Part shown: positions 54,650 to 64,000 of the stretch, one piece after another
Position numbering within the stretch: the first letter of the stretch is position 1
How the letters are laid out: every line of letters starts with the position of its first letter
From: Coenobita brevimanus
Lineage: Eukaryota > Arthropoda > Malacostraca > Decapoda > Coenobitidae
Reading direction: 5' to 3'
Assembly (NCBI GenBank): GCA_032717465.1
Contig: CM064713.1
Span: 10,422,874-10,486,873, forward strand
DNA: 64,000 bases
Notes under the pieces: model-generated
Told to the model about the DNA's origin: nothing
What the model saw: only the letters and a program-made list of their open reading frames with translations
Databases searched by the model: none
Position numbers and translations under genes: made by a program

Positions 54650-57380
54650 ATAGGTCATTAACAGGAGGAATTGTTCACTAACGTACAGGCCACGAACTGG
54701 TTGCACGGGCCTCACTCGGTGCCTGGGAGAGGCCGATACAGCAATATGCTTTGTAATACGAAATATATGAGCAACCGACTTGCTCAAATACACGTGCAAA
54801 CATTTTTTTTACAAGGCATAGCCAGACAGAGGGGATGGGAAGAACGAAGGAGGTTAGTGAGGGACGGGGAGACCAGCGGTCCTGGACAGTTCACCACCTT
54901 TTCTGACATGTGATAACCAGTCACGTGCATCATAAACATTAAGACCCATAATAGACTTGGATTATGCACTTTGTTATTACATAATTTGGGGCCTCGCGTT
55001 TTTAAATAACTTAGTAATATTACAGAATGAATAACATTTGCAATTCCATTATCACACTGGTTGTGTCTGCCAGATGTATGGCCTGGCTATCCCACCCGCA
55101 TCAAAGCTGGGTTTACATTTGCAGGTTTCCCTCAACCAGAGAATGGCCTGGCAAGAACGTCGGTATTCATATTTTCATTGTTTTACAATACACCCCACTG
55201 AAGGTGCTGCTTTACTGAGGGATTAGAACAACAATAGTATATTTCCACAGTCAAGTAGCCCGTCAGTGGGGTAAAAAAAAAAAAATGTTTACCACTTATT
55301 ACTTTATACCGACTCGTGGTTGAGGGAAACCTGCCACTGTGACCGCATCCTTACTTAGGGCACCATTTCCTGCAATACACGCACTACGGGTGAAAATGGG
55401 CTGTGGGTTACATTTGTTTGCAATATTCACATAACAGTGTGAAGTTAATCCCATTATAAGAAGCTGTGCCAAAGCACAGCAAACCAGTCCCCGGCAGTCG
55501 TTTTAATACTGGCGTATAATCACAACAGTATATGTAGTCAAAGATGTCGCATAAAATTTCGAGTAAATCGAATGAAAATTGACTATTTCATGCTCATTTG
55601 AAATATTAGGTCCGACCCACCTGACGTTGACCCTCCTACCGATAACCGGGGGGTGACCAGCCTGAAATAACGAGATATGTTATAGGATGCATATTTGAAA
55701 GATGCTCCTTTTGGTTTTGCATTCATTTCGATATGACGAATCTGAAGTGACGAAAAAAAAAGAAAAAAAAAACTATTTTTACCCTTCCCTATTACTATAC
55801 ATTTTTGTCCCTACAGCCTGGGCCTTGGTCCAATTTGGTCCATAATTGAATCAGGTGATCAGAAGGTCAGTGCCCATCATCCTTGTAATTTTAGTCAAAA
55901 TCGCACCAGTTGTTTTCGCCTAAAGCTATCAGACAGACAGACAGACAGACAAACTAACAGACAAACCAAGTAAAAACAGTACCCGTCCCCGAGCCCCTCC
56001 AGGACGGGGACGGGTAATAATAGATAGGCCAGTTTATCTTGTGCTGGTAATGTGTGGAATGAACTCGAAATATAAAAGAGCATATAAATTATTGTTCGGT
56101 ATAATAGGTTGTCAGAGGGATGGTCGATCAATAGGATTCAATAATATCACACATATATTAACAACACGTCATATACACTTAAACTGACTATCGTGGCATC
56201 GGCCTCTCCCAACCTACCCGACCCCACCACAAACATATGCAGAAGCAAACATTTCTGCCAGACAGACAAAGGAGAATGATGAGCGACATGAAGACCATCA
56301 CTCCTGGATACTCAAACGCCTGTCTATGGGTGGTCCTGACATGCAATAACCAGTTACGTGTATCACAAATAATTTAAGTCCCACAATATATTTCGAACAA
56401 GGTATTACGTAAGTTGTGGATATCACGTTTTTATTTTTGCAAAGTGATAATAACGGGGTGAACAACTTATGTAACTGCATGGTTACTAGACCTATTTAAC
56501 GAGTCTAGGAAGCTGATAGTGTCTGCACCATGTATGGACTGTGTATTCCACCCGCACCAGACGAGTTAGGATAAGGCTAAGGTTACGCTGATTTGTTTGT
56601 TTCAACTAAGTTATGGCCTAACAATAACTACAGTCTACATAATATGCCTTTTTTTTTTTTTTTTTTACCTCACTGAAGATGCTAGTTAACTGAAGGAAAA
56701 AAATGCGGTGCTATTTTTGCTCATTATAGCCCGTCAGTGAGGTAAAGTGGAAACCAAAGAAACATGAACACAACTCCTGTTATTAACCTTGGGTTGAGCG
56801 AAACCTGCCAGGTGTAACTGTAGGTGTATTTCAGCCATTGATTCCTGCAATACACTAAGCAGTTGGTGGGGGAGGCAGCATTTATTGATATACACATATC
56901 AGTGTGCGATGTATTTGCTCATCTGTGAGATATTTACTGTGTTGGTAATGCGTGGAATAAAATATAATATTCTATAAAGGACAGAATATAATATTGTTTG
57001 GTATAACAGGTCGTCTGAATGCTGGCTGTTCATCGACATTGAAAATAATATCACATACTGTATATTAGTAATAAGTATCATATATCCCTGCTTCAACACT
57101 TAAAACGTGTGTTATCAGTATATTGGTAGTAATCATAAGATTAACTAGACCACTGGTGCTGCTACAACATACACCACGCATAAAAATATTGTTACCGAAC
57201 GTTATTTATCGTTCTTATTGTAATCCATCTCTATCACAGTCGTACCATATGAGCATATGGTGATTAAGCTACGTAATCTGCACCCAGATACAAACTTCCA
57301 TTCGTCACATCTTCCTCTCCCAACCTCCCTGCCCCCCTCATAAACATTACTGTGCGCCATCTGTTTGGTGAAAATAGCAG
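54650..57380. repeat. Array of diverged repeats of about 0.9 kb
   Basis: Phrases recur in order at about 54875-55400 and 56295-56870: TGACATGYRATAACCAGTYACGTG, then TCCCACCCGCAYCA, then the pair around CCCGTCAGTGRGGTAAA, then GAAACCTGCCA. A left part (GGTAATGYGTGGAATRAA, then TTGTTYGGTATAAYAGGT) recurs at about 56048 and 56943. At least two and a half units are present, interrupted at 55480-56020. Each unit holds an internal foldback (GGTTTCCCTCAACCA near 55126 against its complement near 55318). No gene. Confidence 0.65.
55780..56020. repeat. Interspersed repeat with (CAGA)n tract
   Basis: CCTTGGTCCAATTTGGTCC is followed by a CAGA tract (55931-55952) and the palindrome CCCGTCCCCG...CGGGGACGGG at 55983-56018. 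It resembles short microsatellite-bearing repeats of marine invertebrates. It is not classified. Confidence 0.45.
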
Positions 57381-57715
57381 TTCTTTCAGAAGCTTCGTTT
57401 CTCGATCCTCAGGTGTTTCGGATTCACACAATGGCTGGCTGGGGGAACGAACTTTTGTTCGTGATGGTACATATACTACAGTAAAACACTAACATACACT
57501 AATACCACTAATTTACACTGTTCTACTATACACCTCACTTTGTATTATTACATAGCACCTCAATAAACTACCCACTATATTAAAATAATTCAGTTTATTT
57601 CCTAGTGGCTGAAAGATGCGGGAGACGTTAAGGGTGGTGAGGCCCAAGGTAAAGAGAATGAAAGGTAGTTTCATGGGGGGGTGAGGGGGAGCTAAAATGC
57701 GTCTCGGTCTGCGCA

Positions 57716-57723
57716 TGACGTCA
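57716..57723. promoter_or_regulatory. Subterminal TGACGTCA, left end of short P element
   Basis: GCGCATGACGTCA, 71 bp from the left end, the same 13-mer as in the larger P element at 44055. Confidence 0.55.
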
Positions 57724-57848
57724 TAGTTAATACAGACTGCAGCTCATCCTGCTCAACACACGCCAGTCACACACACACCTGCCTGTGAATAAGTACTCCG
57801 TTTTCTGTTTTTAGGGGTGGCTATGGCAATACAGATAATTTTGTGAAC

Positions 57849-58113
57849 ATGCCAACAATTTGTATAGTTCGTGGATGCAAATCCATTCATGTGAAAGGTG
57901 ACAAGAGAATACATTTTCATGCACTGCCGAAAGATGAAGCACTTAGAAAAAAATGGAAAAATCGGTCATCTGGTTTTGTATGCAGCCGTCATTTTGAGAG
58001 TACTGCCTTTGAACGCAACCTTAAGTATGAATTGCTTGGTTTACCAGTGCCTCCAGGACAAAGGAAATTCAAGAAAGGAGCAGTGCCTACTCTTCAACTA
58101 CCGAGTTTAACAA
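57849..58113 (+). CDS. THAP-domain exon of short P element
   Basis: ATG at 57849 begins MPTICIVRGC (first two Cys), then IHFHALPKD, KKWKNRSS, and FVCSRHFES (third Cys and His), followed by a basic KFKKGAVPTLQLPSL end. This is a complete C2CH THAP finger. The exon ends at donor ACAA|GTAAGTT (GT at 58114). If unspliced, the frame runs to a stop at 58167. With no nuclease domain, a product would bind DNA only. The frame is intact. Confidence 0.85.
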
Positions 58114-58229
58114 GTAAGTTCCATTACTGTGTGAGTGTGTTGAGTAGCGACCTGTGTGAACATTCATAATACAATAGCGTACCATACATACAGATGATTT
58201 TCTGTCAAGCTCCCGTTTTCTTCCACCAC

Positions 58230-58233
<4 letters not shown>

Positions 58234-58268
<35 letters not shown>
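58234..58268. repeat. (CT)n microsatellite
   Basis: About 17 CT units just left of the subterminal TGACGTCA of the short P element, at 58278-58285. Confidence 0.9.
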
Positions 58269-58272
<4 letters not shown>

Positions 58273-58277
58273 AACTT

Positions 58278-58285
58278 TGACGTCA
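58278..58285. promoter_or_regulatory. Subterminal TGACGTCA, right end of short P element
   Basis: It lies 62 bp from the right end and is followed by CAGAATCTGCGTGG. The larger P element has CAGATATGCGTGG at the same place. Confidence 0.55.
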
Positions 58286-58355
58286 CAGAATCTGCGTGGC
58301 TCGGGGGTGCTGTACTTACCTCTCAGTATACTCTTCTCTTTACCTTGGTGAGGCC

Positions 58356-58510
58356 CATCCTTAGCGGCGACCGTAACTCCGGCTCTCGTAAGTTCGTAAA
58401 AGTGTTTAATACATACACATCCGACGCCGCTACCTTTTCTTCCGCCCGTAGCGAGTTACAGGACCGCAACTGCGTTAGTGCATCCGACCCCGTTATGGAT
58501 GGGAGAGGGA
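58356..58510. repeat. GC-rich inverted-repeat unit related to 53152
   Basis: CCCATCCTTAGCGG at the left and the inverse of TCCCATCCATAACGG at the right. Its inverse strand contains CGGATGCACTAACG, shared with 53160 (CGGATGCACTAACC). The short P element inserted at its left edge. Confidence 0.4.
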
Positions 58511-59000
58511 ATACTTCAGTCCAACTATTTTTGTTTTCTTACCCCTTATTTTTCCATTGAGTTTACAGGCATGGTTGGTTGCAACATTAACAAAACAGAG
58601 GAGGCTGCTGTTCTCAGTGAGGAAATAATGCTGTGAATTGGGATGGAATAATAGAATGCGCTATCTTCTTTCGTAACCATTAAATGAAAATATGAATCCG
58701 AACAAATTGTGCATTATAAAACTCGGTAGGCTACTGTAAGTAACAGTGTAAACATATGTGAAAAATAAATGTAGAGTTAGGTAAGTAACAGTGAAAAAAA
58801 TACGTGAAAAGTAAATGTTTAGGCTCAATATTGACGAAATCTGCATGGTTAATACAGAATTTAGTGAGGTCTGATGAGTGTGTGCAATACACAAAGGTGT
58901 GAGGGCAGGACAGCTGGGCTGTGTTTACAGTGCTCTGTTGGGAGGCGAGTGGTGGTGCGTGTGACTTTACTGTTGGGTGGGATGTCGATTGGTAAGACTT
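58511..59000. other. Unassigned DNA
   Basis: No gene. The phrase AAGTAACAGTG followed by AACATATGTGAAAA or AAATACGTGAAAA occurs twice near 58736 and 58782. Confidence 0.4.
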
Positions 59001-59004
59001 CCAT

Positions 59005-59008
<4 letters not shown>

Positions 59009-59058
<50 letters not shown>

Positions 59059-59120
59059 TATAGATATAGATAGATAGATAGATTGATTGATAGATAGATA
59101 GATATAGATAGATATAGACA
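59009..59120. repeat. (TA)n and GATA microsatellite
   Basis: About 24 TA units to 59056, then imperfect GATA/ATAGAT to about 59120. Confidence 0.95.
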
Positions 59121-59614
59121 GATATGCTGAAGATGTATCCCAGTGAGTTATTCACCGAGTGGAGATCATCAGATACTCCTTTGCTGAGCCCACATAGTGA
59201 CCTACCTAAAAGAGCCAATGAGTCTGAGTTACTAAGGAACCCATTTGAAATTAGCTCATGGAGGCCTCCTACAACTTTTTGAATTGTTTCAGGTGCCCTC
59301 TTAGGAACCCACTAGATGATCCTCAGAGGCTGCATCGTTTAGTGTCTTTTGGAACCTTCTGAGTACGTTTTTATGTATCGAATACCGATAAACCATGCCC
59401 CAGCACCCCCATTGCAGCCTACAATGTGGTATTATAAGATTAGATCTTATATGAACCTAGTGTTTAACCCCCATACGCCGGGTAATGAGTATTCACATCA
59501 CAATCGGGCTGCTACGGGGCCACTGGGTAGCAGCTATAACTGGAAGTGTTTTCCTGCCACCATTTGAGCTGTCCATCATTTCATCTCATCATCAAACGGT
59601 AGATTGGGAGTCCA
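59121..59614. other. Unassigned DNA
   Basis: No gene and no transposon ends recognised. Confidence 0.4.
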
Positions 59615-59766
59615 GTGGCGTATCTAGGACTTTTGCCGGGAGGGGCAAACACTTCGAATATTTCCCCAAAATATCTGTCACCACACTGGCGTGAGTGTCC
59701 CGAACACACATACTTTCCCATATTCGTGATACAATCGCTTTTTTTCTATTTTCCTTTGCGGTTTTG

Positions 59767-59814
<48 letters not shown>

Positions 59815-60797
59815 CTTAGCACACATATGTAAATTAAAATTCCCTGCTGCACCCACCCCCTGTCTGGTATTCTGTTTTGGACTACTGCTGTGGTGGCAGC
59901 CAATAGAAGTTCTGTTTCCACCACATATTCTTTTAGTTTGATTGTCATTGGCTCAGGCATCAGGGATGGTGCACACGTCAGGACTGACCTAAGTTAATAC
60001 ATCTGGTGGGATTAACCTTTCGTAATCCTTGACTCAAGTGATCACTTGACCTGCCCCGCTCAGCAGGGAATGATTTTCATATCACCTGAGCTGTACTGTC
60101 CTGAATAGAAGGGATTTTTCCATTAAGGAAAAAAAAAAAAACGCTGTAAAGCCATTCATTCTAAAAATTTTCACCTATAAAAGTGGGGGCGACAAAAGAT
60201 ACTCTGCCCCCCAGGCTCCAAAAAGTGGGGGACACATTCCTCTGTCCCCCACCCAAACGAGGCCCCAGCACACACATTTATATCTGCCTACCTTCTAAAA
60301 TGTGATCTGAGGTGATCAAAATGTCTCCATGCAGTCTTCAAAAATTCCGCTTGTTTCAGTTGTTTGTAACATTAATTGTGCAGTGCTTGTTTGCAACTGG
60401 CTACAGGGTGAGAGGATATGGCTGCAGGGTGAGAGGATATGGTTGAGGGGACAGGAAGGCCATTTTTACACCTCATCAGGATTCAAGTGCAAAACGTCAT
60501 TAGAGCTCTAATATTAACCACATAATCTAAGGTGATAAGGGAAGTTGTTAAGTTATAACTGGTCATTTTTTCTCAAGGGTTTTTAAATATTTTCTCTAGC
60601 TTTCAATTCCAAAGGAAATTAGTGCTCCCAAATAAATATTTTTGGAAGTAGATAATATTGTTTAATATACAAGTGGTAAAATTAGGAAAACTGTATCGTC
60701 ATACAAGAACTATGCCAAAATCCCTTTCAGCATTTCCCCCAAATTTTCCCAGGGGGGGGGGCAAATTGCCCCCCCTGCCCCCCAGTAGCTCTGTGTA
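59615..60797. mobile_element. Candidate hAT-like element
   Basis: The left edge CAGTGGCGTATCTAGG then GGGAGGGGCAAA resembles the termini at 2387 and 9935. At the right, the inverse of GCCCCCCAGTAGCTCTGTG offers a weaker partner with its own G-run. It contains a CT microsatellite (59770-59812) and a duplicated GGGTGAGAGGATATGG (60407 and 60427). No transposase. No target duplication could be matched. Confidence 0.3.
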
Positions 60798-61326
60798 TGA
60801 GGGAGTCCCTCTATACCTCCCAGGCGAGAGTCAGTCCGTCCTTTATCTTTGCCAGGTGTACAGTGTATTCTTCAGGTTCCTTTTTGTCTGATTCCATCTG
60901 CATCACTTGTAGCCAATTGCATCATCCACCCCTGCTAAGCCTCTTTCCAAGGATACTAGAAAAGAGCTCAGTGAGAGTGCCATAAGGCATGCCTTGGATG
61001 CAACAGTGTCTAGTTTTATCTTATAGTGGAATAAGTTATCACGTTGAGAGCAAAGCCATAGTCTTTAACATACTGTATTAAGGTTTGAAAACTAGTAATT
61101 TTCTGCAGTTTCCAAAAAATTGCCTGTGGTGAGGTGACAACTTCATTACATATTGCCCGGCATGTGGTGGTTAAAGATTCCAGATATATATACATAGTAT
61201 ACTGCATACACAAATCAACCAAATAAAAATTTCGACTGATTAAAAGAAAAGTGAATGCAAACATATGCAGCTATTTTTTTCCCCAGCTTGAAGCCCTCTG
61301 ATGCCAGGCAATAGAAAGCTGCGGCA

Positions 61327-61327
<1 letters not shown>
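60798..61327. other. Unassigned DNA
   Basis: No gene. CCCTCTGATGCCAGG at 61289 recurs at 61852, which may indicate two copies of one repeat. Confidence 0.4.

Positions 61328-61403
<76 letters not shown>
61328..61403. repeat. (TA)n microsatellite
   Basis: About 38 TA units directly left of a mariner-type MITE. Confidence 0.95.
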
Positions 61404-61407
<4 letters not shown>

Positions 61408-61411
61408 GGTA

Positions 61412-61714
61412 CAGTTAGTCATCCAGTCATATTGGCAACGTCGGAGTGAGTTCAGTGAAAAATGATTCGGCAAAGTCGCACCTTCGCTTGGGAGTAGATG
61501 AAACAATTCCGCTAATCAAACCATAAAATCTTCAAAAAATCCGTATTTGGACATTACACCAACCTCTACCTAACTACCTTAGGCCTAACCTAATGTTACC
61601 CTGCCATAATACCTTACGGTATTTTTTTTGTGGGGATGACGGAGGTGTGATGTAGCTGAGTCTTTTCTCGAGGCATTCGATCAGACCTGGCCAATATGAC
61701 AGGATGACTTAGTG
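61412..61714. mobile_element. Mariner/Tc1-type MITE, 303 bp
   Basis: Left end CAGTTAGTCATCCAGTCATA and inverted right end CACTAAGTCATCCTGTCATA share a 25-bp terminal repeat with few mismatches. Both are flanked by TA (61410-61411 and 61715-61716). No coding capacity. Confidence 0.8.
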
Positions 61715-61716
61715 TA

Positions 61717-62960
61717 CATGAAGAAAAAAAACGGCATCCAGGCAGCCCTGAGCCCATCTCGGTCTTAGTTTGAATCTGGGACTGCGAGTGAGGAGACATT
61801 TGTTACTCCTCGCTATGCCCCTCTATCTTCCTCTTTTTCTTTTCATTTAACCCCTCTGATGCCAGGAACAACGATCGCCTATTTTTCAGGATTACTTCGG
61901 CAAACGATGATCGTGAACGTGCTATGAAAAACTGGCAGCCACATGCTCCGTCCCGATTGTGACGTAGATCCCTTCCGACCTATCAAAACTAAGTGCTGGA
62001 TAGGTGGGAGGGAGGATCCCGGCTTTAGAAGGCCTTGCCTGTACCCAAGCGGTGGGGGAAACCCCCACCTCCCTCTCACTGCGTCCCTCTAATCTGCTGT
62101 CTTGTTGCTACCTGACCTCATTTGCATCTCACCGCCACCACCACCCTCCCACAACCTCCCCATCCATCCACCATCACGCCGCCATGGATCCCCCTCCCCC
62201 CCCAGTCATTTGTTTGAGGGTTGTTTCCCCCTATCCTCCCTCCTCATCCCTGTACTCCCTATGGTCTTCTTCTTTGTGCCTTGTGGTGTCCATCTCCCAC
62301 CACCACATCCCAGTACTACTCCTCCAGGCCTCACCCCACCCAACGCCCATTCCCCCACCACCTATAATACGGGGTATGTTTACTCCCGAACCCCTTCCCC
62401 CCCGGCTAGAGTATTTTACGTATTTTTACGCTCTATGCCGCGTGTCATGATTCAGTACCTGAATATCATTTGTGTGTTTGTATACAGTGATGCACACAAC
62501 ATTTACTGTATGTTTTGTGTGTGTGTGTGTTTTTGGGGGGAGGGGAAGAAAAACGTGTTACATGCCAATCTCACCTGGCGATATTTATGATTATGTACCT
62601 GTCAAAGTTTTTGGCATATGTTTTGCATTGTTATGTATTTCTTTGTATATTTCTATGTATTTCTTTGTACATTTTCTTTGTCTAAACGTATGATAACACC
62701 ATCTGTTGTTCTGAGTTTCAGCTGAGTGTCAGACAATCTTCCCATAGATTACCACCCTGATAATTGTTGCTCGTGACCCCGCAGGCCTCTCACAGTGTGC
62801 GTCAAAAGTTTTTCAGCCAGTCCAAGGCATTCTCAGTTTGGTAGGTCATATCATGCTGTATTTCGTATGTAAGTGTATATAATATTAGTTTTCCCAGTAT
62901 TACGTTACTAGTTCGAGACAATTTTACTTATTTCCAGCCCCCGAAATGCTGTGTTATCGG
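61717..62960. other. Unassigned DNA, C-rich stretch
   Basis: TTAACCCCTCTGATGCC at 61847 looks like a piggyBac-type left end, but no partner is seen in the window. From 62120 to 62410 the + strand is C-rich (CCACCACC, CCCCCAC), giving Pro-rich frames with no domain. A TG run sits at 62515-62531. Confidence 0.4.
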
Positions 62961-62989
62961 TTCTTTGGGAGTGGAAAATCTTTTGCTGG

Positions 62990-63545
62990 TAATGTTCCTT
63001 GCTTCCCGGGTTGGCAAGGCACTTGCCGACAAGGTGTTTTGGCCTATTTTCTTCATATTTTTTTTTACATTTACGCTGGCCACTGCCTTTGTTGACCCTC
63101 GTATAGTATATATGGATGATTTTCTTCACAATATCATTGCATTTTGAACACTTCGTTTATGCTTTGCAGCCCAAGTTTATCTCAACTCGTGAAGACGAAT
63201 ATCAGATTTCAAGCAGGTTTATCACATACAGATTTTAGGCCACCTTCCCTGCGCAGCTGTGTAAATATTACCGGCTATTTTCAGTCTTAGCCGGGTGTCA
63301 AAGGATCTCACAACAAAGCATTTTATGTTAAATATTTTTTTCATCGCATTTACATGGCGCACTACCTGTTTTGACCTATGTATAGTATATAGAGATGCTT
63401 TTCTTCTCAGTATCTTACTGTAGCATTTTCATCAACTTGTTCTTACCATCCAGTCCGAGTTTATCTGCTTGTGGTGCTGGGTATGAGATTTCGAGGGAGG
63501 CCTGTCACTGACAGATTGTAGGCTTCTGTCTGCACTTGTGTCAAT
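62990..63545. repeat. Diverged tandem duplication of about 280 bp
   Basis: TTGACCYTCGTATAGTATATA-type sequence at 63092 recurs near 63371. The order of surrounding phrases is kept (TGGCCACTGCCT / TGGCGCACTACCT, TTTTCTTCACAATATC / TTTTCTTCTCAGTATC, AGTTTATCTC / AGTTTATCTG). Divergence is high. A 60-codon hydrophobic frame in the first copy is not kept in the second. Confidence 0.55.
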
Positions 63546-64000
63546 ACAGCCTTACAAGTTCAAAACCCTTGTTTTTTATTTTCCTGTCACTCGAGCTATG
63601 ACTCCCATCGTGTGCAGTCGTCACCTCTTCCTCAGTGGAAAAAAATCGTGGCAGCTTCAGCCATGTCGGACTTAGAGCAAAATCAGCCATCCACCTCTAA
63701 CTTTGTGTATGTGTATTTTTTTTTTTTTTTTTTTCACCAACATAATTATTTCGCATGCTTTAGCTCGAAAAAAAAATTCTCATGAAAGTTTGATAGCTTC
63801 TAGATTTGACAGCTCTGATGGGAGGGGAGGGGGGAAGGGGAGAGGGATGAGGGAGGTTAGGTGTGGGTGAGGAAGTTCAAGAAAAAAGAGGAATGAGGGA
63901 GGAATGAAATGGAACCACAAAGAAAACGAGAATCGCGACGTATTTTCATCACAGTCAGAGCTGCGTAGGGTAACTTTTTTCAACTTCGACAGGTCATACC
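63546..64000. other. Unassigned DNA to window end
   Basis: A T-run at 63717-63735 and a purine-rich stretch at 63815-63910. No gene or element ends recognised. Confidence 0.4.

Larger units (their letters stand above)
57645..58347 (+). mobile_element. Short P-type element retaining only the THAP exon
   Basis: Ends CAAGGTAAAGAGA (57645) and inverse (to 58347) are flanked by a perfect 8-bp duplication GTGAGGCC (57637-57644 and 58348-58355). At 703 bp it carries one THAP exon with a splice donor and no transposase domain. It shares TGACGTCA subterminal motifs and a CT microsatellite near the right end with the larger P element but has different terminal bases, so it is a related but separate family. 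Confidence 0.93.

Noticed and set aside
62004..62590. Proline-rich frames of 148 and 162 codons
   Set aside because: C-rich low-complexity DNA. Overlapping frames are equally open and no domain or codon structure is visible.
62965..63147. A 60-codon hydrophobic frame resembling a small membrane protein
   Set aside because: The diverged tandem copy at 63290-63420 does not preserve the frame, and T-rich DNA produces hydrophobic residues by composition.

Overview
This is eukaryotic genomic DNA with no bacterial-type operons. Spliceosomal donor and acceptor sites, very dense dinucleotide microsatellites, CCTAA-rich stretches that resemble decayed arthropod TTAGG telomere repeat, and the mix of transposon families (Tc1, piggyBac, P/THAP, PIF/Harbinger, hAT, jockey-like LINEs, env-bearing Gypsy) suggest an arthropod, most likely a decapod crustacean. 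The taxonomic call is an inference. I found no convincing host gene: every recognisable coding region belongs to a transposable element.

Layout. 1-1.3 kb: degenerate CTAC repeat and a 3' scrap of a LINE reverse transcriptase. 1326-6958: a decayed Tc1/mariner-type transposon with 75-bp inverted ends and TA target duplication, itself invaded by a hAT-like element, LINE 3' ends and microsatellites. 7862-8875: a deletion derivative of a PIF/Harbinger element with TTA duplication. 9935-30204: a five-element nest. A hAT-like non-autonomous element was hit by a Gypsy-class LTR retrotransposon with gag, protease, RT, RNase H, integrase and a baculovirus-F-like envelope (11399-29929, ATGC duplication). 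That in turn was hit by a 1.77-kb near-perfect palindrome inside pol, a piggyBac element inside env, and an intact jockey-like LINE inside the 3' LTR.

31171-40474: a second LTR retrotransposon whose unusually long LTRs (about 2.5 and 2.2 kb) carry a roughly 33-36-bp coding-phase minisatellite followed by a reading frame shared by both LTRs. 41197-42913: a second, deleted piggyBac. 43995-47723: a nearly complete P-type element (THAP domain plus transposase) with an 8-bp duplication. 48148-52966: a hAT transposase pseudogene split by a composite repeat with CCCAGCAAACA ends. 53-57.6 kb: CCTAA-rich DNA and an array of diverged repeats of about 0.9 kb. 57645-58347: a 703-bp P-type element that keeps only its THAP exon. 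58.4-64 kb: microsatellites, a mariner MITE, a candidate hAT-like element and otherwise unassigned DNA.

Most elements are inactivated by frameshifts or stops. The exceptions are the 969-residue LINE protein, which is open with all catalytic motifs, and the first piggyBac and the large P element, each apparently only one frameshift from open. Target-site duplications let most insertions be delimited to the base and ordered in time.
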